A stretch of DNA of 64,000 bases from Nocardia huaxiensis (GTDB taxonomy: Bacteria > Actinomycetota > Actinomycetes > Mycobacteriales > Mycobacteriaceae), in contig NZ_CP059399.1 of assembly GCF_013744875.1 (NCBI RefSeq), positions 4,898,001 through 4,962,000 on the forward strand, read 5' to 3'. Shown here in pieces: positions 35,900-44,311 of this stretch (positions are counted from its first letter, which is position 1; every line of letters starts with the position of its first letter). Both the position numbers and the translations under genes were made by a program. Below the pieces are notes generated by a model, which did no database searches, was not told where the DNA came from, and worked only from the letters and a program-made list of their open reading frames with translations.

Positions 35900-37084
35900 A
35901 TGCGTAAGCACGCCGATGTGCCCACCTACGAGCCGGACATGTATTCGCCGCAGGCGATTCGTGACACCTATCCGCACTACGAACGGTTGCGGGCGCTCGG
36001 CCCGGTGGTGTGGCTCGCCCGCCAGAAGGCCTACGCACTGCCGCGGTACGCCGAATGCAAGCAGGTCCTGCTCGATGACGCCACCTTCATCTCCGGCGCC
36101 GGCGTCGGCCTGAACCCGATCACCAACCGGCTCTCGCGCGGAACCACTTTGAACAGCGATGGCGACGATCACGCCCGTCGTCGCGGGCTGCTGTCCCCAC
36201 ATCTGAGTCCGCGAGCGCTCCGCACCATGCGTGAAGCCGTCGACGAGCAGGCGGACGCGGTCGTCGCAGCCGCAACCGCGAAAGGTCGTATCGACGGTGT
36301 CGAGCTGGCGACCGCGCTCCCGATGTCGATCGTGCCCGATCTGATCGGCTGGCCACACGAAGGCCGCGAGAACCTTTTACGTTGGGCGGGAGCAACTTTC
36401 GACGCGCTCGGACCCATCAACCAGCAATCGGTGCGATCCGCGCCTTCGGGCATCGAGATGATGCGATTCGCCCGGCGGCTCGCCCGCGATCGCGCCATTC
36501 TGCCCGGCGGCGCGGGTCAAGACGTATTGCGAGCCGGTGACGAGGGCACGATCCCGCGCTCCGGGTGTCCAGCCATGCTGATCGACTACTTGGCGCCGTC
36601 CCTGGACACCACGATCAGCGCGATCGCGAGTGCGTTGTATCTGCTGGCCGCCCATCCCGAGCAATGGCGGCTGCTGAAATCGGACCCGTCGCTGATCCCC
36701 AACACGGTGAACGAGGTCGTCCGATACGAATCTCCGGTCCGTGCGTTCTCGCGCAAAGCGGTCCGTGATGTCGAGATCGCCGGAACGCTGATCGAGGAGG
36801 GTGCGCGGGTGGTGGTCATCTACGGTTCGGCCAATCGTGACCCACTCGAATGGGAGTCGCCCGACACCTTCGACATTCGCCGCGACGCCACCCGCCAACT
36901 CGGATTCGGCCACGGCACCCATGGTTGCGCGGGCCAAGGGCTGGCGCGCTTGGAGACCCAAGCCATGCTGCGCGCGCTGGTCGATCGTGTGGACCGCATC
37001 GAGGTGGCCGGTGAGCCCGAATGGGTGATGAACAACATCATCCACCGTTACGCGCGTTTGCCGCTGCAACTTTTTCCCGCCTGA
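35900..37084 (+). CDS. Cytochrome P450
   Basis: A 394-residue soluble bacterial P450. Heme ligand Cys343 lies in FGHGTHGCAG, the K-helix is E272-x-x-R275 (NEVVRYESP), and the I-helix reads LAPSLDTTISA with the conserved Thr. ATG 35900 follows AGGAG. It forms an operon with a [3Fe-4S] ferredoxin and a ferredoxin reductase, so a complete class I electron chain is encoded. Substrate unknown; the shared promoter pattern suggests a compound fed into the upstream ring-cleavage pathway. Confidence 0.95.
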   Translation: MRKHADVPTYEPDMYSPQAIRDTYPHYERLRALGPVVWLARQKAYALPRYAECKQVLLDDATFISGAGVGLNPITNRLSRGTTLNSDGDDHARRRGLLSPHLSPRALRTMREAVDEQADAVVAAATAKGRIDGVELATALPMSIVPDLIGWPHEGRENLLRWAGATFDALGPINQQSVRSAPSGIEMMRFARRLARDRAILPGGAGQDVLRAGDEGTIPRSGCPAMLIDYLAPSLDTTISAIASALYLLAAHPEQWRLLKSDPSLIPNTVNEVVRYESPVRAFSRKAVRDVEIAGTLIEEGARVVVIYGSANRDPLEWESPDTFDIRRDATRQLGFGHGTHGCAGQGLARLETQAMLRALVDRVDRIEVAGEPEWVMNNIIHRYARLPLQLFPA

Positions 37085-37098
37085 AGGAGGGCACTCTG

Positions 37099-37296
37099 AT
37101 GAAAATCAGCATCGACTACGACCGCTGTGAGGGACACGGGCTGTGCGCCGAACAAGCACCGGCGGTGTTCAGTCTCGACGACGACGCCGAACTGATCTAT
37201 CACTTCGACGGCGGCGAAGTGCCCGGCGACCAGGTCGCCGCCGCGCACGCGGCCATCGTTTCCTGCCCGGTCGCAGCCCTGCGGGCATCGTCGTGA
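37099..37296 (+). CDS. [3Fe-4S] ferredoxin
   Basis: A 65-residue ferredoxin with Cys10, Cys16 and Cys56 as cluster ligands (RCEGHGLCAEQAP and SCPVAAL). His13 occupies the position of the extra cysteine in [4Fe-4S] proteins, the usual P450-partner pattern. GGAGG precedes ATG 37099. Its stop overlaps the reductase start (GTGA). Confidence 0.94.
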   Translation: MKISIDYDRCEGHGLCAEQAPAVFSLDDDAELIYHFDGGEVPGDQVAAAHAAIVSCPVAALRASS

Positions 37297-38438
37297 GCGA
37301 GCGCCACACCGTGGTCGTCGGTGAATCCATCGCCGGTGTCACCGCGGTCCGCGAATTGCGGGCGCTCGGTCACCGCGGAGCGATCACCCTCATCGGGGCG
37401 GACCCGCACGGCTCCTATGCGCGGCCGCCGCTGTCCAAGGCGGTGCTCGAGGATTCGAGCGCCGACGCCACCCTCGGCTACCCGCTCGATGATCTCGGCG
37501 TCACCAGCGTGCGTTCGGCTGCGGTGGCCGCCGATTTCGACCGGCGCACCGTCGTAACCGCTGATGGCGACATCATTTCCTACGATGCGCTGATCATCGC
37601 AAGCGGTGCCGAAGCCCGTCGCATCGCCGCCCCGGGGCAACGTGGCGAACTGGTGCTGCGGACGCTCGATGACGCGCGCACCCTGCGCCCACGGCTCGAC
37701 ACCGCCACCTCGGTGATCGTTGTCGGCGCGGGATTCCTCGGGATGGAAGTCGCCAGTGCCTGCGTCACGCGCGGCATTCCCGTCACGGTGATCGACGTCG
37801 ACCCGCCCCTGCAAGCCGTCCTCGGTTCGTACCTGAGCGGCGTAATCAGTTCGCGCGCCGAAGAACACGGCGTTCGAATAGTGCGGACAACAGAATTCGT
37901 CACCCTCGTCGGTGATCCCGTCAACGGTGTGGCCCTTCCGGGTGGCGAGGTATTGACAGCTGACTTGGTGGTCACCTGCGCCGGAGAAATCCCGAACACC
38001 TCTTGGCTGGCCGGCACCGGTTTGGCTGATCGCAACGGCATCGGCATCGACGACGCGTGCACAACCGCAGCCCCTGACGTCTATGCCGCTGGCGACGTCG
38101 CCTATCTGCGCGCGGCGAACAAACGTGCCCCGTTCTGGTCCAACGCCGTTGCGCAAGCCAGGGTCGCCGCCGCTTCGGCGCTGGGGCTACCGGCGGCCGC
38201 AGCCGCGAGCGACAACTATTTCTGGACCGAAATCCTCGGCATCGCCATCAAGGTCGTCGGGCCATTGCCGGTGATCGGCGCTCCAACCAGCCTCGAGGGA
38301 AACCCCGCCGACGGATCTGCGCTGCTCATCTGGCGCCATGGTGCGGGTGGGGCAACGGTCGTCGCCTACGGAATCCGCAAATCCATAGCCGGTCTGCGCT
38401 CGCTGGCCGACGCACCGAGCTGTTCACCGCAGACCTAG
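37293..38438 (+). CDS. NAD(P)H-dependent ferredoxin reductase
   Basis: A 381-residue FAD flavoprotein of the rubredoxin/ferredoxin reductase family. The FAD site reads VVVGESIAGVTAVREL (GxSxAG variant), the NAD site VIVVGAGFLGMEVAS, and the second FAD segment DVYAAGDVAY. It supplies electrons to the ferredoxin and P450. Start GTG 37293 is set by the overlap with the ferredoxin stop. Confidence 0.93.
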   Translation: MSERHTVVVGESIAGVTAVRELRALGHRGAITLIGADPHGSYARPPLSKAVLEDSSADATLGYPLDDLGVTSVRSAAVAADFDRRTVVTADGDIISYDALIIASGAEARRIAAPGQRGELVLRTLDDARTLRPRLDTATSVIVVGAGFLGMEVASACVTRGIPVTVIDVDPPLQAVLGSYLSGVISSRAEEHGVRIVRTTEFVTLVGDPVNGVALPGGEVLTADLVVTCAGEIPNTSWLAGTGLADRNGIGIDDACTTAAPDVYAAGDVAYLRAANKRAPFWSNAVAQARVAAASALGLPAAAAASDNYFWTEILGIAIKVVGPLPVIGAPTSLEGNPADGSALLIWRHGAGGATVVAYGIRKSIAGLRSLADAPSCSPQT

Positions 38439-38482
38439 GTCGAACCACGAGAGTGCGGAACATCCCCGGCGGAGTTTCTCCG

Positions 38483-39802
38483 TCACTCCCCGGTGTCGAC
38501 AGGATCGCTGTGCTTCCTTGTCAGCCCCTTGAGGTCGTAGGTGCGAGTACCCAGGGTCCCGGCGAGGACGCCGACGATAAGCGCGATCACGGCGGCCGTT
38601 ACGCCACGTGTCAGCCCCGAATCCCAGGTGGCTCCGAAATACAGGATCGAACGCGTACCCAGATAGATCTGGTGCATGGGCTCGAACGAGCTGAGGAAGC
38701 GGACGAAGGGGGGCATGGCCTCCGGCGGTGTCGTACCCCCGGAGCTGGGGATCGACAGCACGATGAAGAGGAAGAGGTTGACCACCATGCCGAGATTGCC
38801 CAGCAGGGCCAGGATCGCCTGAGCGACCACCGCGACGGCTGTAATGCTCAGAACGCTGAACAGCCACAGCTCCCATGGATGGTCCAGCGGCATGCCGATC
38901 CAGTCCGCGATCCCCAGATAGACACTGCTGACGAGCACCGCGACACCCGTCATGATTCCCCACTTCACAGCCAGGGTGGCCAGGCGGCTGTGACCCGAGC
39001 GCCGCTCCATGCGGTAGAGCGGACCGATCTCCGACGGAGTGAAACCGAGCTGGGCGTCGACGAGACTGGTCGCAATCATGGACCCCGTGAACCCGGCCAG
39101 CACCAGCAGAAGCGCGTAGTAGAAGGCCGAGAGGCCGGCGCCGGTCCCGTCCGGAACCTCCTTGAACGGCGTGACATGCACCAGCATCGGTTCGGACAGA
39201 ACGATGCGTGCTGTTCCCGTGACGGACTGGCTGCCGGATGCCGCCTGGTCCCCAGCCTGTGTCGCAGTGGCGAGCAGCTGCTGGCCCACGGTTTGGTTCG
39301 CCTCGGCCAGCACCCCGGACGCGAAGGAATCGACGATGGACGCGCCGTAACTGTTCGCGAAGGGATTGGTGTACACGGTGACCGCGGGTTGTGGTGCGGC
39401 CGCACCGGTCACTGCGCTCTCCGTGAGTGCCACCAGCTTCTGGCTCAGGTCCGAGGGCAGAACGATCGCACCATAGAGCTTCCCCTTGTCCATGTCCTCC
39501 TTCGCTGCGGCAAGGCTGACGAAGCGAAGGTCGAACTTGTCCGCATCGACCTCCTTGCGCAGGTTGTCGGAGATCTGTTCGCCGACGTTGAGGTGCTGTC
39601 CCGATGGGTCGGTGGCTCCGGTATCGGCGTTGACAACCGCTACGGGAAAGTCGTTCAGGTCTTGGGAGGAGTTGACCGTTCCTCCCAGATACAACGCTGC
39701 CAGGGCGGCCATAACCACGGTCACGATGACTGCCGGGGTCAGCCACAACCGCGGCCCCGGCCTGCTTCCTGCGAGCTTGATTTCGTTCGGCATGGTGTGC
39801 AC
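38483..39802 (-). CDS. DUF3533/ABC-2-type membrane transport protein
   Basis: A 439-residue membrane protein. One N-terminal membrane helix (LTPAVIVTVVMAALAALYLG) is followed by a ~200-residue extracytoplasmic domain (DFPVAVVNADTGATDPSGQ) and five or six C-terminal helices, as in DUF3533 and YhgE/Pip-related exporters. No ATPase is adjacent. Two matching operators lie directly upstream and a TetR gene follows in the same direction further upstream, suggesting an inducible efflux or secretion function. The GTG at 39802 is close to GGAGG; ATG 39793 is an alternative. Confidence 0.85.
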   Translation of the reverse strand: MHTMPNEIKLAGSRPGPRLWLTPAVIVTVVMAALAALYLGGTVNSSQDLNDFPVAVVNADTGATDPSGQHLNVGEQISDNLRKEVDADKFDLRFVSLAAAKEDMDKGKLYGAIVLPSDLSQKLVALTESAVTGAAAPQPAVTVYTNPFANSYGASIVDSFASGVLAEANQTVGQQLLATATQAGDQAASGSQSVTGTARIVLSEPMLVHVTPFKEVPDGTGAGLSAFYYALLLVLAGFTGSMIATSLVDAQLGFTPSEIGPLYRMERRSGHSRLATLAVKWGIMTGVAVLVSSVYLGIADWIGMPLDHPWELWLFSVLSITAVAVVAQAILALLGNLGMVVNLFLFIVLSIPSSGGTTPPEAMPPFVRFLSSFEPMHQIYLGTRSILYFGATWDSGLTRGVTAAVIALIVGVLAGTLGTRTYDLKGLTRKHSDPVDTGE

Positions 39803-39811
39803 ATTCCTCCG

Positions 39812-39848
39812 GTGACCATTTTGGTTACTTGGTGACCAGTATGGTTAC
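39812..39848. promoter_or_regulatory. Two TetR operators before the exporter gene
   Basis: GTGACC-ATTTT-GGTTAC (39812-39828) and GTGACC-AGTAT-GGTTAC (39832-39848) are 17-bp inverted repeats whose centres are 20 bp apart. They match two sites before the tetR gene at 40498-40534. Confidence 0.8.
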
Positions 39849-39901
39849 CGCTTGGGGCGAAGTCAACTGCGCTCACCTGCGATTACAAGTGGTGGAGCGC
39901 C

Positions 39902-40489
39902 TCAATCACCCGTGCCGACATCGCCGTCGCCCCGGTGGCCCAATGCGCCGAGGCCCGCCGCGATCACCACATCGGTACGCTCGGTCCACCTCGCCTCACG
40001 GTTCGCCATCATCGTGACGGTCACGGCGCCGATCGCGGACACCACCCGCACATGCCGTCCCTCATCGGTCCAGACATCGGGATCGAAGGCTTCCATCAGA
40101 GTGCGCTGTGCCCCGGAGAGGCGCTGCATGATCTCGGGTTCGCGCGTCAGCCAGAAGGCGCCGACGATGAGCGCGCCGGTCCCTGGCCACTCCTCGATCA
40201 GTTCGACCAGTGCGCCGAGCAGGGCGGCGTCCCGCTCGACCCCGACCGCGAGGCCCGCACCCGCGGCTGCCACTCGTGCGGCATGTTCCTCCGCGCGAGA
40301 CACCACGGCGTCCTGGATCCGCTCCTTCGAGCCGAAGCGCTTCAGCACGGCCGCCTTGGAGTAGCCGGCGCCGTCGGCGATCGCCTGCACGGTCCCCTGG
40401 GCGAACCCGTGCTGCGCAAACACGAAGGCCGCCACGTCGATCAACGCGTGATCGATCTCTTCGCTGGTGGGTCTCACGGTCGGCTTCAT
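39902..40489 (-). CDS. TetR-family regulator of the DUF3533 exporter
   Basis: A 195-residue TetR protein with HTH segment VQAIADGAGYSKAAVLKRFG at residues ~35-55. The two operators immediately upstream of its own ATG and the two upstream of the exporter share the consensus (G/C)T(G/T)ACC-N5-GGT(T/C)A(C/G/T), so autoregulation plus control of the exporter is very likely. Confidence 0.92.
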   Translation of the reverse strand: MKPTVRPTSEEIDHALIDVAAFVFAQHGFAQGTVQAIADGAGYSKAAVLKRFGSKERIQDAVVSRAEEHAARVAAAGAGLAVGVERDAALLGALVELIEEWPGTGALIVGAFWLTREPEIMQRLSGAQRTLMEAFDPDVWTDEGRHVRVVSAIGAVTVTMMANREARWTERTDVVIAAGLGALGHRGDGDVGTGD

Positions 40490-40497
40490 GACCAGAG

Positions 40498-40534
40498 GTT
40501 ACCGTTTTGGTCAGCTACTGACCGAAACGGTCAT
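40498..40534. promoter_or_regulatory. Two TetR operators before tetR
   Basis: GTTACC-GTTTT-GGTCAG (40498-40514) and CTGACC-GAAAC-GGTCAT (40518-40534), centres 20 bp apart, 9 bp upstream of the regulator start. Confidence 0.8.
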
Positions 40535-40577
40535 GCTCGCAGCCTTCGACCGCTACGGGTGCCCGTGTGCGGCGGTA

Positions 40578-40615
40578 TTGACAGCCATCTGTAATAAAGG
40601 TAACACTGTTGCCGA
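40578..40615 (+). promoter_or_regulatory. Promoter and operator before the amidohydrolase gene
   Basis: TTGACA at 40578-40583, then 18 bp, then AACACT as a poor -10. The -10 lies inside AAGGTAACACTGTTGCCGA (40597-40615), a member of the operator family found at 42603, 43412 and 43455. Confidence 0.68.
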
Positions 40616-40735
40616 TAATATTCATACGGCTGATCCGTGTGGCGTCGGTCTCCTGTGCGCGGTTTCGTGGTCGATCCCGGCGGACTTCGAAGCGGCGCTG
40701 CCGTTGGTGCCGGGGAGTGCAGAAGGGAAGCGGCG

Positions 40736-42082
40736 ATGACATCGGAAGCGCAGCTGCTGCTGCGGGGCGGGATCGTCCTCACGATGGACGACGAGATCGG
40801 CGACTTCGACAAGGCCGACGTGCTGATCGACAATGGCGAGATTGTCGCGGTGGGCCGTGACTTGCACAGTGCGGCAAAGGTTGTCGATTGCGCGGGAAAG
40901 ATCGTCATCCCCGGGTTCGTCAACTCGCATCATCACATGTTCCAGACGGCGTTGCGATCGTTCTGGTCCGACGCACTGGAGCTCGACTACTTCCTGCAGT
41001 CCCGAACGGGTGAGGATGCTCTGTTCCATCAGTACACCCCCGAGGATGTGTACTGGGGCGAATACGGTGGCGCCCTGGAGTGCCTCGCGGCAGGCACCAC
41101 GACGGTTGTCGACACCTCACAGTGCTCCTACACCCCCGAGCACACCGATGCCGCGCTCGATGCCATCCGTCGAGCCGGAATCCGCTGCATGTTCAGCTTC
41201 TCGCCGGCGTTCGGTGATCATGAACCCGCGCCGACCTACGCCCACCCCGACGATATCCATCGGTTGTGCGGTGCCTACGACCCCTCTGATGCGGCCGGGC
41301 TGGTCCGGCTGGCACTCGGCTATCACGTCGACGAGGACCTCTTCCAGCTGGCGAAAGACCTCGAGCTGCCCGTCTTCGCCCATGTCAATGATGTCAGCTG
41401 GGGCCGGGTGCTCGAACAGTTCGAGGCCGAGGGCCTGCTGGGACCGTGGATCACCTACATCCATTGCCTCGGGCTGGAAGATACTGCGTGGAAGGCGATT
41501 CGGCGGTCCGGTGGCCGAGTATCGGTGTCCGTCAGCGCGGAACTTTCGCTCGGGATGGGGGTGCCCGCACTCCAGGCGGCGGTTGATCACCAGGTGCCGG
41601 TAAGCCTCGGAACCGATACGGTCAGTACGGCGCCGGCCGACTTCTTCTCGCAGATGCGGGCCGCTTTTCTGCTACAGCGTCACACCGCCATGGACGCTGC
41701 CCGGCGCGGAAGGCCCGAAACCGCCGCTCCGCTCTCGACGCGTGACATCCTGCGTATCGCCACGGTCGGTGGCGCCAGGGCCGCTCATCTGGACCACCTG
41801 GTGGGAACCCTGACTCCCGGTAAGCGGGCCGATATCGCAATCCTGAACGCGCGCACGCTCAATGCGAGTCCGGTGAATCACGCGGCGGGTGCGATCGTCC
41901 AGTTGATGGACACCGGCAATGTCGACACGGTTCTGGTCGACGGGCGCATCGTCAAGCAGGGCGGGCGGATGCTCCACGCCGACATCGATGATGTGCTTTC
42001 GCATCTCGACCGGTCTGCGGCCGGCCTGCTCGAGCGGGCCGGCAAAGACGGCATCCTGCTCACCGGCTGTCGATCGTACTGA
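40736..42082 (+). CDS. Amidohydrolase (AtzA/TrzN/8-oxoguanine deaminase-like)
   Basis: A 448-residue metal-dependent amidohydrolase of the chlorohydrolase/deaminase group. Metal-binding HxH is His65-x-His67 (VNSHHHMFQ), with later His in VFAHVND and YIHCLG and Asp in SLGTDTVS. It should hydrolyse C-N or C-Cl bonds on a heterocyclic or amide substrate; the usual HxxE after the third metal ligand is HVND here. ATG 40736 has AGAAGGGA. Operator in its promoter ties it to the TetR regulon at 42.6-43.5 kb. Confidence 0.88.
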   Translation: MTSEAQLLLRGGIVLTMDDEIGDFDKADVLIDNGEIVAVGRDLHSAAKVVDCAGKIVIPGFVNSHHHMFQTALRSFWSDALELDYFLQSRTGEDALFHQYTPEDVYWGEYGGALECLAAGTTTVVDTSQCSYTPEHTDAALDAIRRAGIRCMFSFSPAFGDHEPAPTYAHPDDIHRLCGAYDPSDAAGLVRLALGYHVDEDLFQLAKDLELPVFAHVNDVSWGRVLEQFEAEGLLGPWITYIHCLGLEDTAWKAIRRSGGRVSVSVSAELSLGMGVPALQAAVDHQVPVSLGTDTVSTAPADFFSQMRAAFLLQRHTAMDAARRGRPETAAPLSTRDILRIATVGGARAAHLDHLVGTLTPGKRADIAILNARTLNASPVNHAAGAIVQLMDTGNVDTVLVDGRIVKQGGRMLHADIDDVLSHLDRSAAGLLERAGKDGILLTGCRSY

Positions 42083-42099
42083 GCCGATCGCGGATTCGT

Positions 42100-42130
42100 C
42101 TCCCGTTGACGGCGCGGCCGTCAACGGGAG
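42100..42130. terminator. Bidirectional hairpin terminator
   Basis: A 14-bp perfect stem (42100-42113 with 42117-42130) around a GCG loop, located between convergent genes that end at 42082 and 42138. Confidence 0.82.
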
Positions 42131-42137
42131 ATCGCCA

Positions 42138-42569
42138 TCAGGCGCTGAGCGCGCCCATTTTGGCCAGTGACTTGTCCAGTGCGCCCACGATGGACTTCGC
42201 GAACACTCCGCCCATCGGGCCGTCGATCATGCCCCCGTTGATCCTGGCGACCACATCGACTCCGGTGGTCGCACCCTGTGCGCGCAACCGGATATCGAGC
42301 GCGAGTGTTACTGCGGCACGGGTGGTTCCGCTCAAAGCGATCGAGCGGAACCGGTCGACCTCATCGAAGGTCCAGTCGATGGTTATCGGCATGTTCATCA
42401 CGGTGGCCGCGGCGGTCGCGGTGACGCCCGTTTCGAGGGCTTCCGGGACGTCGGTCTTCCATGATTTGTGGATGACGAGCCATTCGCCCCATCGCAGTGG
42501 ATTGCCGATGACCTTCCAGATCTCGTCGGGTTGCGCGTGCAAGGTGGCGCTGGTTTCGACGGTACGCAA
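42138..42569 (-). CDS. SRPBCC (START-like) family protein
   Basis: A 143-residue protein of the polyketide cyclase/START-like superfamily (LHAQPDEIWKVIGNPLRWGE, KSIVGALDKSLAKMGAL). Such proteins bind small hydrophobic ligands in a helix-grip cavity. The start is TTG at 42569 with TAGGAGAG six bases upstream. An operator of the local TetR type lies just upstream. Confidence 0.85.
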   Translation of the reverse strand: MRTVETSATLHAQPDEIWKVIGNPLRWGEWLVIHKSWKTDVPEALETGVTATAAATVMNMPITIDWTFDEVDRFRSIALSGTTRAAVTLALDIRLRAQGATTGVDVVARINGGMIDGPMGGVFAKSIVGALDKSLAKMGALSA

Positions 42570-42598
42570 TTGACTCTCCTACCCGTACCTGGAGTTTT

Positions 42599-42625
42599 GA
42601 TTTCGGTAACAGTGTAGCCGAAATC
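42599..42625. promoter_or_regulatory. TetR operator before the SRPBCC gene
   Basis: An inverted repeat with core TCGGTAACA-G-TGTAGCCGA (42603-42621), extended on both sides to GATTTCGG and CCGAAATC. It is 30 bp upstream of the TTG start on the minus strand. Confidence 0.75.
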
Positions 42626-42665
42626 ACGGGGGTTGGAGAGTGTGAACGCTGGGCCGTCTGGTTGG

Positions 42666-43364
42666 TCAGGTGGTCGAGCCTGCTTCGCGCAGCGGTGTCA
42701 ATCCGGCGACGAGCAGCCGGAGCCCATGGCGGAATTCCTCCGCCAGCGTCTGCGAGGGCAGGGTATCGGCGACGGCGACCGTCGCCGGGAATCGCACCGG
42801 GTCGAGGTGGTGATACAACGCCGAAAGTGATGCGGCCTCGGCCTCTTCGGTCGGGTCCTCGGTGCGCAACTGCGCGGCGAAGCCGAGGGTGTATCGCGCG
42901 AGTATGGCGTATGAGCGTGCGGCGGCGGCCGGTGGGAAGCCGTTGCCGAGCAGTACGGACAGGAAATGCTCGCGCAGGGCGAGGGCATTGGGCCCCACCG
43001 GGATTTGCTCGATCAGCAGCGGCGCGATGCCACGGTGGCGGCTCATCGCGTCGAACATCGCCTCCGCGGCGTCGATGCACGCGCTCTGCCAATCGTCATC
43101 GGCGATCGACTCGTCGAGGGCGATCTCTCCGAAGACCCGGTCGACGACATGGGCGACGAGCTCGGCGCGGTCGGTGACGGCGCGGTAGAGCACGGCGGTG
43201 CTGGTGTCGAGCCGCTGCGCCAGGGACCGCATCGTCAATGCGCTGGGACCCTCTTCATCGGCAATGGCCAGGGCTGTGGCGATGATGCGGTCGAAGGGCA
43301 CTCGGGGCCGGCCGGGTGAGCGACGAGTCGCCGGCTTGCCGGTCTCACGTTCCGCGGTACTCAT
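42666..43364 (-). CDS. TetR-family regulator of the hydrolase/hydroxylase genes
   Basis: A 232-residue TetR protein with HTH segment LTMRSLAQRLDTSTAVLYRA at ~residues 45-65. ATG 43364 is chosen because the longer frame begins inside the operator region. It is divergent from the alpha/beta hydrolase operon; four similar operators (40597, 42603, 43412, 43455) surround it, so it probably represses the amidohydrolase, the SRPBCC gene and the hydrolase operon as well as itself. Confidence 0.9.
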   Translation of the reverse strand: MSTAERETGKPATRRSPGRPRVPFDRIIATALAIADEEGPSALTMRSLAQRLDTSTAVLYRAVTDRAELVAHVVDRVFGEIALDESIADDDWQSACIDAAEAMFDAMSRHRGIAPLLIEQIPVGPNALALREHFLSVLLGNGFPPAAAARSYAILARYTLGFAAQLRTEDPTEEAEAASLSALYHHLDPVRFPATVAVADTLPSQTLAEEFRHGLRLLVAGLTPLREAGSTT

Positions 43365-43411
43365 GGCATCAGTGTTCAGGATCGGTGGGCTGAGCACCCG
43401 ATCAGGGTATA

Positions 43412-43430
43412 TCGGTAACAATGTAACCGA
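43412..43430. promoter_or_regulatory. TetR operator in the divergent promoter (site A)
   Basis: TCGGTAACA-A-TGTAACCGA, a 19-bp inverted repeat with one mismatch, 47 bp upstream of the tetR start. Confidence 0.78.
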
Positions 43431-43435
43431 AACTA

Positions 43436-43473
43436 TTGACGCGTCCGAGCTATAACGGCAACAATGTAGCCAT
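43436..43473 (+). promoter_or_regulatory. Promoter with TetR operator (site B) before the hydrolase operon
   Basis: TTGACG at 43436-43441, 18 bp, then AACAAT; the latter lies within ACGGCAACA-A-TGTAGCCAT (43455-43473). The expected transcription start falls at the ATG at 43475, so the mRNA may be leaderless; no ribosome site is seen. Confidence 0.68.
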
Positions 43474-43474
43474 T

Positions 43475-44311
43475 ATGAGGAATGGTGCTGAACTCGACAG
43501 CGGAAGTGATCCTGATTCCCGGTTCGTGACTGTCGATGGACTACGGATCCACTACCAGCGGACCGGGACCGGCCCGCCGCTACTGCTGCTGCACGGCAGC
43601 GGATCTTCCCTGCAGAGCTGGGATCGCGTCACCTCGGCCCTTTCGGGCGCCTGCGACGTGATCAGGCCGGATCTGCCGGGGTTCGGGCTGACCGGACCCC
43701 GCCCGGATCGGGACTACCGGGTGCAGACCTATGCGAAAACCGTTGCGTTGCTGCTCGATACCCTGGGTGTCGGCGCCGTCACGGTGGTGGGTAACTCGCT
43801 CGGGGGAAACATCGGGTGGAACCTCGCGCTCGACTATCCGGACAAGGTCGATCGTCTGGTTCTGATCAATGCGACGGGGTATCCCGGCAAGTCGCTACCG
43901 CTGGCATTCCGCTTGGCGCGTTCGATGGTGGGCCGAGTCGTGTTGCGGCGCCTGGCTTCCCGCTCTGCCACCGAACGGAACCTGCGTTCGCTCGTCGGTG
44001 CGAATCAGGCCGTCGTCGACGACGCGATGGTAGACCGGGTCCACGCGATGATGAAGCGGCCGGGCAACCAGCAGGCCTTCATCGACTTCGCCAATATCGA
44101 TCAGCTCGACCGCACCGGCGAATTGCCCAAGATCGCGGTTCCGACGCTCGTATTACGCAGCGCATCGATCGACGGCCAGTATTTCGCCCGGGACATCCCG
44201 GGCAGCCGCGAACTGCTGCACGCCGACGGCGGTCATCTGCTGCCCGAGGAAGACCCGCAGTGGGTGGCAGATGTTGTGCGCCGCTTCATATTCGAGGATC
44301 AGGAGCAGTAG
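43475..44311 (+). CDS. Alpha/beta hydrolase (meta-cleavage product hydrolase type)
   Basis: A 278-residue alpha/beta hydrolase: oxyanion HGSGSS, nucleophile Ser108 in VVGNSLGGN, acid Asp in SASIDGQ and His in DGGHLLPEEDP. The pattern resembles C-C bond hydrolases acting on ring-fission products, but ester hydrolysis is equally possible. TAGTG overlap with the next gene. Confidence 0.86.
   Translation: MRNGAELDSGSDPDSRFVTVDGLRIHYQRTGTGPPLLLLHGSGSSLQSWDRVTSALSGACDVIRPDLPGFGLTGPRPDRDYRVQTYAKTVALLLDTLGVGAVTVVGNSLGGNIGWNLALDYPDKVDRLVLINATGYPGKSLPLAFRLARSMVGRVVLRRLASRSATERNLRSLVGANQAVVDDAMVDRVHAMMKRPGNQQAFIDFANIDQLDRTGELPKIAVPTLVLRSASIDGQYFARDIPGSRELLHADGGHLLPEEDPQWVADVVRRFIFEDQEQ

Noticed and set aside
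40736..42082. Naming the amidohydrolase as atrazine chlorohydrolase
   Set aside because: Only superfamily-level motifs are visible; the substrate cannot be read from sequence.
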